From Cytophagales bacterium (GTDB lineage: Bacteria > Bacteroidota > Bacteroidia > Cytophagales > Cyclobacteriaceae), in NCBI GenBank assembly GCA_029262955.1, contig JAJCYL010000362.1, positions 1 to 5,180 of the forward strand: a DNA stretch of 5,180 nt, written 5' to 3'. Numbering within the stretch: position 1 is the first letter of the stretch; each line of letters opens with the position of its first letter. This document shows, one piece after another, positions 1 through 5,180 of this stretch. Both the position numbers and the translations under genes were made by a program. The notes beneath the pieces are model-generated. The model was not told the origin of the DNA and made no database searches. It saw only the letters and a list, made by a program, of their open reading frames with translations.

Positions 1-721
1 CACCCAAACTTTGTATCCTACTTCCTTTGCCCGATTGGTGAAGCTGGATATTGAAAGAAGAGGTCAGAATATCGGTTATATCACTGGAGCTGGCGATGAG
101 ATTCCGGCTAGTTTGGAACAAATTGGCTATCGTGTTTGGGAGCTCAAAGATGAGGAGATAACAGATGAAAAATTAGCGGATTTTGATGCTGTGATTTTAG
201 GGGTGAGAGCATATAACACGGTTGACAGATTAAAATTTCATCAGTCTAAATTGATGAAATATGTCGAGAATGGCGGAACCATGATTGTTCAGTACAACAC
301 GAATAGAAGAATGGTCACCGATGAAATTTCTCCCTACTCCCTAACAGTAGGAAGGGATCGTGTAAGCGTGGAAGAGGCTGAGATTAGAGTTCTTAAATCA
401 GATCATGAGGTTTTAAATTTTCCGAATAAAATAACTCAGGCGGACTTCGACAATTGGGTGCAGGAAAGAGGACTTTATTTTCCCTCAGAGTGGGATGATA
501 ACTTTGAAGCAATATTGTCATCAAATGACCCTGGAGAGGATCCTAAGGATGGAGGACTATTGGTAGCTAAATATGGAGAAGGATATTATATCTACAGTGG
601 ATACTCATGGTTTAGGCAGCTCCCTGCTGGTGTACCTGGCGCCTATCGTATCTTTACCAATATGATCTCGATTGGTAAAAACAAGGTTAAACCCACAGAA
701 TCGGGATCGGGGAAAGATTAG
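1..721 (+). CDS. PIG-L (LmbE-like) deacetylase family protein, C-terminal part only
   Basis: The reading frame is open from base 2 to the TAG at 719-721, giving 239 residues, and it has no convincing start inside the window. The TTG at 11 sits mid-domain, so the gene begins upstream. Visible landmarks are IGYITGAGDE (71-100), ILGVRAYN (194-217), GGTMIVQYNT (272-301), PNKIT followed by WVQERGLYFP (455-484), and FRQLPAGVPGAYR (611-649). I recognise this pattern as the C-terminal half of the large PIG-L proteins of Bacteroidota, which are usually around 800 residues. It resembles a class I glutamine-amidotransferase or ThuA-like fold and follows the zinc-dependent N-acyl-sugar deacetylase domain. 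That catalytic domain, and any signal peptide, lie outside the window, so activity cannot be judged here. The last residues are polar and probably disordered. A small membrane protein and a sodium symporter follow in the same direction, which suggests a shared operon and work on an amide-linked sugar. The family call is firm; the substrate is unknown. Confidence 0.85.
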   Translation, partial: TQTLYPTSFARLVKLDIERRGQNIGYITGAGDEIPASLEQIGYRVWELKDEEITDEKLADFDAVILGVRAYNTVDRLKFHQSKLMKYVENGGTMIVQYNTNRRMVTDEISPYSLTVGRDRVSVEEAEIRVLKSDHEVLNFPNKITQADFDNWVQERGLYFPSEWDDNFEAILSSNDPGEDPKDGGLLVAKYGEGYYIYSGYSWFRQLPAGVPGAYRIFTNMISIGKNKVKPTESGSGKD

Positions 722-786
722 TTTCTCGGAGAGGTTTTTTTGTAGAGAGAGAACCACTTATTTTAGCCGCATTCAAACGTTGACCT

Positions 787-933
787 ATGGATGGAGAACA
801 GGAATTGACTGAATTTGAGGATTCACCGCCGCCTCACTTTAAAAGTTGGAAAATCATCTACATGCTTGTGTTGGGAAATCTGGCACTGATGGTTGCCCTG
901 TTTTATATCTTTACTAAAGTATTCAATGAGTAA
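787..933 (+). CDS. Small single-pass membrane protein (48 aa), possible symporter accessory protein
   Basis: An ATG at 787 opens a 48-codon frame ending at TAA 931-933. Residues 1-18 are soluble and acidic (E4, E6, E9, E11, D12) with a PPP run at 14-16. A short basic and aromatic stretch (K19, W21, K22) precedes one hydrophobic helix at about residues 23-43, and the tail is KVFNE. There is no signal-peptide cleavage site; with lysines flanking the N-terminal side, an N-in, C-out inner-membrane orientation is most likely. The gene lies 65 bases after the PIG-L gene and its last 8 bases overlap the symporter gene (ATGAGTAA), a layout that favours coupled translation. No Shine-Dalgarno sequence precedes it, as is usual in Bacteroidota. 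The idea that it is a symporter partner is inference. Other sodium symporters have a small subunit (the DUF4212 type), but that is larger with two helices, so this is an analogy and not a homology claim. An alternative is a leader ORF serving only translation. Confidence 0.68.
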   Translation: MDGEQELTEFEDSPPPHFKSWKIIYMLVLGNLALMVALFYIFTKVFNE

Positions 934-2629
934 TATTGACCTAATCGTTCTATTTGGGACTCTCTTGCTGATTGCTGCGGTCGGAGTTTGGAAATCGAGA
1001 AAACAGGCTAATATTGAATCCTACCTTTTAGGAGGTAAAAGCCTCCGTTGGGGCACAATTGGGTTGTCGGTAATGGCTACTCAAGCCAGTGCCATTACGT
1101 TTATTAGTGTTCCAGGTCAGGCTTATGAGAGTGGCATGTCTTTCGTTCAAAACTACCTCGGATTACCTCTTGCACTTATTATAGTTTGCGTATTCTTTAT
1201 TCCAATTTATTACAAGCTTAAGGTTTATACAGCTTATGAGTATTTGGAGCAAAGATTTGATGCTAAGACTAGAATTTTTGGCGCCACTTTATTTCTTATC
1301 CAAAGAGGATTGGCTGCTGGAATTACCATACTGGCTCCATCAATCATTGTGTCTTCAATTCTAGGTTGGGACCTCTCACTTACAATTTTGGCTGTAGGTG
1401 TTCTGGTGGTGATCTACACCGTCTCCGGTGGAACCAAGGCGGTAAGTATCACACAGAAATATCAAATGTTGGTCATCCTTTTTGGGATGGTAGTTGCTTT
1501 TGTAGTAATCGTTGGGAAATTGCCAGATAGAGTTTCTTTTTATGATGCAGTGATTATGGCCGGTCAGGCTGGAAAGCTGGATGTAATCGATTTCTCCTTT
1601 GACGTTGAAAAGCGCTATACTTTTTGGTCCGGAATATTAGGAGGACTTTTTTTATCACTCTCTTATTTTGGTACTGACCAGAGTCAAGTACAACGCTATA
1701 TTGCTGGCAAGAATACAACCGAAAGTAAGATGGGATTGATGTTTAATGCCATCTTAAAGATTCCCATGCAGTTCTTTATCCTCTTTGTAGGGATAATGGT
1801 TTTTATGTTTTACCAATTCAATCCGGCTCCAATCCATTTCAATCGGGCTAATATGGAGTATCTAAAAACCACTGAGTATGGTGAACAAACAGGGAGTATC
1901 AATACCTGGTATGATAAATATAGTGATCTCAGAAAGCAGGGTTATGCCAAAATTGATGAGGGAATAAGGCGGGATAATGATCAAACGATTGCTGAAGGTC
2001 GGGCAGAGGTATTAGGAGCTACGCAACAAATTGAAGAAGCCCGCAGGCAAATGAAGGCGTTAATAACCAAGGCCGATCCGAACCGGAAGACTAAGGATTC
2101 AGACTATGTGTTTCTGACATTTATTCTAACTGAGATGCCAATTGGCCTGATTGGCTTGCTGATTGCAGTAATATTTGCAGCGGCCATGTCTTCAACCGCG
2201 GGTGAGTTGAATGCCTTGGCATCTACATCTACAGTTGATTTTTACCAGCGTTGGTTTAAGCAGGTGGGTTCGGAAAAGCATTATTTACAAGCTTCAAAAT
2301 TGTTGACATTGATTTGGGGGATTTTTGCCATTGCATTCGCATTTTTTATTCAGTCGGCTGAGAACCTAATTGAAGGAATTAATATTCTTGGATCACTTTT
2401 TTATGGGACCATACTTGGAATTTTCCTCGTTGGATTCTTTATGAAACAGATCAATGGCACTTCCGTTTTCATAGCAGCAATTGTATCTCAAGCGGTTGTG
2501 ATTGGATGCCATTTTGCTAATCTGGCTGGTGCTGTTCAGTTTGGTTACTTGTGGTACAATCCTATTGGGGTAATTATGGTAGTGACTGTTAGCTGGCTGG
2601 TACAGTTGATGTTGCCTAAAAAAGTATAA
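926..2629 (+). CDS. Sodium:solute symporter family (SSF/SSS) transporter
   Basis: This 567-residue inner-membrane protein should import a solute with Na+. I chose ATG 926 because it overlaps the stop of the small upstream gene and gives a normal N-terminus. An in-frame TTG at 893 would add 11 unlikely residues. Hydrophobic segments span about residues 5-22, 43-63, 78-97, 118-146, 150-166, 181-197, 233-250, 272-298, 396-421, 458-475, 487-506, 513-533 and 540-562. Family marks are SYLLGGKSL (32-40), TAYEYLEQRF (102-111), YFGTDQSQVQRYIAGK (247-262) and AAAMSSTAGELNALAS (418-433). By comparison with vSGLT, A51 and A54 in the helix at 43-63, and A419, S422 and S423, would form the Na2 sodium site, so the pump looks intact. 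Residues about 300-395 are a long charged loop between two helices, probably periplasmic. Sugar or amino-sugar transport is inferred from the PIG-L neighbour; the sequence itself does not fix the substrate. Confidence 0.93.
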   Translation: MSNIDLIVLFGTLLLIAAVGVWKSRKQANIESYLLGGKSLRWGTIGLSVMATQASAITFISVPGQAYESGMSFVQNYLGLPLALIIVCVFFIPIYYKLKVYTAYEYLEQRFDAKTRIFGATLFLIQRGLAAGITILAPSIIVSSILGWDLSLTILAVGVLVVIYTVSGGTKAVSITQKYQMLVILFGMVVAFVVIVGKLPDRVSFYDAVIMAGQAGKLDVIDFSFDVEKRYTFWSGILGGLFLSLSYFGTDQSQVQRYIAGKNTTESKMGLMFNAILKIPMQFFILFVGIMVFMFYQFNPAPIHFNRANMEYLKTTEYGEQTGSINTWYDKYSDLRKQGYAKIDEGIRRDNDQTIAEGRAEVLGATQQIEEARRQMKALITKADPNRKTKDSDYVFLTFILTEMPIGLIGLLIAVIFAAAMSSTAGELNALASTSTVDFYQRWFKQVGSEKHYLQASKLLTLIWGIFAIAFAFFIQSAENLIEGINILGSLFYGTILGIFLVGFFMKQINGTSVFIAAIVSQAVVIGCHFANLAGAVQFGYLWYNPIGVIMVVTVSWLVQLMLPKKV

Positions 2630-2652
2630 CCCTAATTCGGAAGACTGATTGT

Positions 2653-2685
2653 CACAGATACTAAAAGCTTATTTTAAGATTTGTG
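2653..2685. terminator. Imperfect hairpin between convergent genes, possible two-way terminator
   Basis: This 33-base stretch folds on itself symmetrically. Seven pairs (2653-2659 with 2679-2685, including one G-T wobble) are followed by a two-base mismatch, five A-T pairs (2662-2666 with 2672-2676), and a five-base loop GCTTA. It lies in the 62-base gap between the symporter stop and the ligase stop, where transcripts from both sides must end. It has no GC-rich stem and no T run on either side, so it is not a classic intrinsic terminator. It may instead protect 3' ends or be incidental. Confidence 0.33.
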
Positions 2686-2691
2686 CTGTCA

Positions 2692-4365
2692 TTACTCCTC
2701 CCAGGCCACTTCACCATTCTCTTCATACCAATCGTCATACATTGTTTGATATTTCTCGTCAATTGACCCTCTCTTTATTTTCATCGTAGGAGTAAGTAGC
2801 CCATTATCAGGGGTCCATTTATCTTTGACTACCACTATTTTTTGAAGCTGTTCATGATGCTCAAGTTCTGGATTAACCCGAGCTAATGATTCCAATAGAC
2901 TTTCGGACACTACCCCCCTGTCCGTTTTTGATCCAACTTCAGATAATTCGATGAGGGCAATTGGCCGTGGAATACCTGGGCCGACTACACAGATCTGTTC
3001 GATGTACTCGTTTTTTGCGAACTTAAGCTCAATGGGGTTGGGAGCCACATACTTGCCTTTTGCTGTTTTAAACATGTCCTTTACTCGTCCGGTTATGCGT
3101 ACGTAACCTTCAGAATCGATTTCTCCCTTATCACCGGTAAGTAAAAAACCATCTTTTATAGCTTCTGCTGTTTTTCCCGGCTCTTTGTAATATTCGACCA
3201 TGTTGCTAACACCCTTGATACAAATTTCTCCCTGTTCACTGATTTTGGTCTCTACTCCCGGAAGTGTCTTACCCACTGTGCCAATTTTTCTTTCCCCGGG
3301 TACATTGGCATGGGAGTAGGCGTTATTTTCGGTCATCCCATAAATTTCATAAATGATTACACCTATCCTGTCAAACCAGGTAAGAAGAGATGGTGCGATG
3401 GGAGCGGCTCCGGTAAAGCAGTTTCTTACATGACTAAGACCCAAAGCCTCCCTAATCTTTTTACGAATAATATTGTTAACGATTGGAATGCTGAGTAAAA
3501 GATTAAGTTTTGATGAAGAGAATTTTGCCTGCACTCCGTTCATAAATTTGGTCCAGATTCGAGGGACAGCCAGAAATTGAGTGGGTTTGCATTCTGCCAT
3601 ATTTTCTTTGAACGTATCTAATGACTGAACATAATGAACACTTGCACCAGCACTCAAAACGACTATTTCAGTCAGCATACGCTCCGCAATATGAGATAGT
3701 GGCAAGTAGGAAAAGAAGCGATCTTCGGGTGTAATTGAAAAACTTTTTCTGAAAAAATCTGCTGCGTAGGCAGAACCTAAAAAATTCTGTACCACACCCT
3801 TTGGAACACCGGTTGTTCCAGAAGTGTAAATAATGGTCATAATTTCATCGAGATCCCGGGATGGATTTTCTGTGATAGGTGCGTGCAGTCCACCTACTTC
3901 GTCCCATTTTGGATGAGGGCAGTCAGGCAAACTATAATGGCCGAAATCAATACAATCGAAACCATCAGGTATACCCTTTTTCATCACCCCCCAGTCCTTT
4001 TCGTCCAACTTTCCGATAAATAGTAGCTTCGCTTCGCTGTGTTCAAGAACGTACTTGACGGTGTCACCACTTACATTGGGATATATAGGAACAGACACAT
4101 GTCCACTCATCATAATGGCCAAATCACACATAAACCAGTGACAACAATTTTTTGACATTAACGCAATGTGAGATCCTTTTGGAAACCCTTTGGCGTCAAT
4201 AGCTGCGGCCATCTTCCTCACTTCTTGACCAAATTTCGCGTAGGTGAATGTGTGCCATTGATCATCAATTGGTTGGAATAAGAATAATTTATCTGGCTGA
4301 GCTTTTTCCCAATGGTAGAAATTATCCAGGGGGGTCTTTAACTGTGTTATGTCGATTTCTGCCAT
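2692..4365 (-). CDS. Long-chain fatty acid-CoA ligase (AMP-forming acyl-CoA synthetase)
   Basis: This 557-residue cytoplasmic enzyme of the adenylate-forming (ANL) superfamily should activate a fatty acid with ATP to an acyl-AMP, then to acyl-CoA. The motifs appear in order: the phosphate loop YTSGTTGVPKG (180-190), SYLPLSHIAER (219-229), PTQFLAVPRIWTKF (261-274), GAAPI (319-323), YGMTE (342-346), TGD (410-412), the hinge region GRVKDMFKTAKGKYVAP (426-442), and LTPTMKIKR (524-532), in which K529 is the likely catalytic lysine. The SHIAER, VPRIW and TPTxKxKR blocks place it with FadD15 and eukaryotic ACSL-type long-chain synthetases, not with acetyl-CoA synthetases. It is slightly shorter than the roughly 590-600 residues common in that group, but no core motif is missing. 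No signal peptide or membrane helix is evident. The ATG at 4363-4365 is followed by a normal N-terminus and lies about 31 bases after a promoter-like element. It is transcribed against both neighbours and seems monocistronic. Chain-length preference cannot be read from the sequence. Confidence 0.92.
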   Translation of the reverse strand: MAEIDITQLKTPLDNFYHWEKAQPDKLFLFQPIDDQWHTFTYAKFGQEVRKMAAAIDAKGFPKGSHIALMSKNCCHWFMCDLAIMMSGHVSVPIYPNVSGDTVKYVLEHSEAKLLFIGKLDEKDWGVMKKGIPDGFDCIDFGHYSLPDCPHPKWDEVGGLHAPITENPSRDLDEIMTIIYTSGTTGVPKGVVQNFLGSAYAADFFRKSFSITPEDRFFSYLPLSHIAERMLTEIVVLSAGASVHYVQSLDTFKENMAECKPTQFLAVPRIWTKFMNGVQAKFSSSKLNLLLSIPIVNNIIRKKIREALGLSHVRNCFTGAAPIAPSLLTWFDRIGVIIYEIYGMTENNAYSHANVPGERKIGTVGKTLPGVETKISEQGEICIKGVSNMVEYYKEPGKTAEAIKDGFLLTGDKGEIDSEGYVRITGRVKDMFKTAKGKYVAPNPIELKFAKNEYIEQICVVGPGIPRPIALIELSEVGSKTDRGVVSESLLESLARVNPELEHHEQLQKIVVVKDKWTPDNGLLTPTMKIKRGSIDEKYQTMYDDWYEENGEVAWEE

Positions 4366-4707
4366 AAGGTGTTTTATAAAGACAACGATAATTCATCTAA
4401 CATATCATTTTTTTGCCTGGAGACAAAGTTAGAGGGTGTTTGCACGAACCTGATTTTTGGTACTCTTTTTATTTGGATAAAATGAAATATCAATTGTATT
4501 TTAATTATAAATATTTGTACCTTTAAAAGAATACTGCCAGGTATTAGTAAGACTGCATTTTATTGGACCATAAATAGCCTCTTAATTCAGGGCTATAAGA
4601 ATAAATGCGATTCAATTAAGATGCTCTGAACTTAAGTTTTATTTTAACAGATGTTTTAGGCCCATTGACGGTCTAGGTTTATAGACATTTACTAACTAGA
4701 GTATAAG
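4366..4707. other. Divergent AT-rich intergenic region (342 bases) without a gene
   Basis: This stretch separates the leftward ligase gene from the rightward secreted-protein gene and must hold both promoters. The ligase promoter is proposed at 4397-4427. For the rightward gene I found no convincing promoter; TAGGTTTA (4674-4681) is one mismatch from a -7 box but lacks a well-spaced -33 box. Short symmetric elements are present: AATAC-6-GTATT (4530-4545), ATAGCC-11-GGCTAT (4574-4596), the palindrome AACTTAAGTT (4629-4638) and GTCTA-6-TAGAC (4671-4686). Their number is about what an AT-rich region would give by chance. The only small frames are trivial, such as 14 codons at 4482-4526. No tRNA or riboswitch fold was recognised. 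Confidence 0.6.
4397..4427 (-). promoter_or_regulatory. Predicted Bacteroidota-type promoter of the acyl-CoA ligase gene
   Basis: Read on the minus strand, TTTG (4427-4424) is followed by 19 bases and then TATGTTAG (4404-4397). The Bacteroidota housekeeping sigma factor favours TTTG near -33 and TAnnTTTG near -7 at about this spacing. The -33 box matches fully and the -7 box has one mismatch (A for the third T). Transcription would start around 4390, leaving a leader of roughly 25 bases before the ATG, which is typical for the phylum. This is pattern matching only. Confidence 0.45.
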
Positions 4708-5180
4708 ATGAAATCCAATCGACCTCTTAAGCTGATTACAGCTTTAATCCTCTTTGTAATTTCATTGTCCAATTCAAGAGCCCAGGAGTTTTCTGCAGGC
4801 GTAAATGTAGACTCACCAAATCCCAATGCAGTACTTCATTTGGTGTCTCCGAACGGGAACCAGGGATTATTGATTCCAACCCTAAGTTCAGCCCAGAGGA
4901 CAGGCATGAGCTTGACGGCCAATGATAATGGGCTACTTGTTTATGACCGTGACCTTGGAGTCTTTTATTATTGGTTAGATCCCAATTGGATTGCGCTACT
5001 GATTTCCGAAACTGCTCAAACCTTAGATCTTACGGGTACTAATTTGACGATCTCAGGAGGAAATATAGTTGATTTATCAACATTGGGTTTCCTGACCACA
5101 GAATCAGATCCGACTGTGCCGGCTACCATTAAGGATGGCATTGATTGGACAGAATTGACAGGTATACCTGCTGACATTGC
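4708..5180 (+). CDS. Secreted tail-fibre/adhesin-like protein, N-terminal part only
   Basis: An ATG at 4708 starts a frame that stays open to the window end (157 complete codons, 3' end missing). Residues 1-25 form a clear Sec signal peptide: basic K2, R5 and K8, a hydrophobic core at 9-20, and probable cleavage after SRA (23-25) before QEF. The mature start, GVNVDSPNPNAVLHL (31-45), then QGLLIPTLSSAQRTGM (52-67), NGLLVYDRDLGVFYYW (74-89) and NWIAL (93-97), matches the N-terminal module I know from many large exported Bacteroidota proteins annotated as tail fibre domain or collagen-like proteins. Next come QTLDLTGTNLTISGGNIVDL (104-123) and ESDPTVPATIKDGIDWTEL (132-150), motifs that often precede repeats in such proteins. 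Many end in an S74-type self-cleaving chaperone or a sorting domain, but that part is not visible. It probably acts outside the cell or on its surface. It is transcribed away from the ligase gene with no obvious functional tie to it. Confidence 0.8.
   Translation, partial: MKSNRPLKLITALILFVISLSNSRAQEFSAGVNVDSPNPNAVLHLVSPNGNQGLLIPTLSSAQRTGMSLTANDNGLLVYDRDLGVFYYWLDPNWIALLISETAQTLDLTGTNLTISGGNIVDLSTLGFLTTESDPTVPATIKDGIDWTELTGIPADI

Noticed and set aside
11..13. TTG at 11 as the start of the PIG-L frame
   Set aside because: The frame is open to the window edge and the encoded sequence begins inside a domain; the true start is upstream.
722..747. Possible terminator after the PIG-L gene (CTCGGAGAG followed by a run of seven T)
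   Set aside because: The T run is real but the stem is only three pairs with a three-base loop, too weak to count. Genes on both sides run in the same direction and look like one operon.
893..925. Upstream TTG start adding 11 residues to the symporter
   Set aside because: The extension has no family likeness and would overlap the small membrane gene by 41 bases. ATG 926 gives a normal first helix and an 8-base stop/start overlap.
3310..3498. A 62-codon plus-strand open frame
   Set aside because: It lies wholly inside the acyl-CoA ligase gene on the opposite strand, across the conserved YGMTE and GAAPI region. Its translation looks like nothing known and it is a shadow frame.
4482..4526. A 14-codon frame (ATG to TAA) in the divergent intergenic region
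   Set aside because: It is very AT-rich and composed of Y, K, L and N codons expected from base composition; nothing supports translation.
4530..4545. Inverted repeat AATAC-6-GTATT
   Set aside because: A five-base stem with this spacing is expected about once or twice by chance in 342 AT-rich bases, and it is far from both gene starts.
4665..4693. TTGACG with TTTACT 17 bases later as a sigma-70-like promoter
   Set aside because: The second hexamer matches TATAAT poorly, and Bacteroidota do not use the -35/-10 pattern of E. coli.

Overview
The window looks like ordinary chromosomal DNA from a member of the Bacteroidota. The evidence is AT-rich intergenic DNA, gene starts without Shine-Dalgarno sequences, a promoter resembling the phylum's TTTG / TAnnTTTG type, a large PIG-L protein with a characteristic C-terminal half, and a secreted protein whose N-terminus is typical of Bacteroidota. 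A Cytophagales-like marine or environmental organism is a guess from overall style; nothing here fixes the genus.

Layout: (1) 1-721, plus strand, is the 3' end of a gene for a large PIG-L (LmbE-like) deacetylase family protein; its catalytic domain lies before the window. (2) 787-933, plus, is a 48-residue single-pass membrane protein. (3) 926-2629, plus, is a sodium:solute symporter whose ATG lies inside the end of the small gene (8-base overlap). These three run in one direction with short gaps and probably form an operon for uptake and processing of an amide-linked, sugar-like solute. The substrate is inferred from the neighbours only. (4) 2630-2691 is a convergent gap with an imperfect hairpin. 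(5) 2692-4365, minus, is a stand-alone long-chain acyl-CoA synthetase with all core adenylation motifs and a plausible promoter at 4397-4427. (6) 4366-4707 is a divergent AT-rich intergenic region with no gene. (7) 4708 to the window end, plus, is the start of a secreted, tail-fibre-like or adhesin-like protein with a signal peptide, cut by the window edge.

No mobile element, CRISPR array, RNA gene or defence module is visible, and I found no convincing sign of a new multi-gene system. The most worthwhile lead is the tiny membrane protein that overlaps, and is probably translationally coupled to, the symporter. It could be an undescribed accessory subunit. The long periplasmic insertion in the same symporter is a second, smaller lead.
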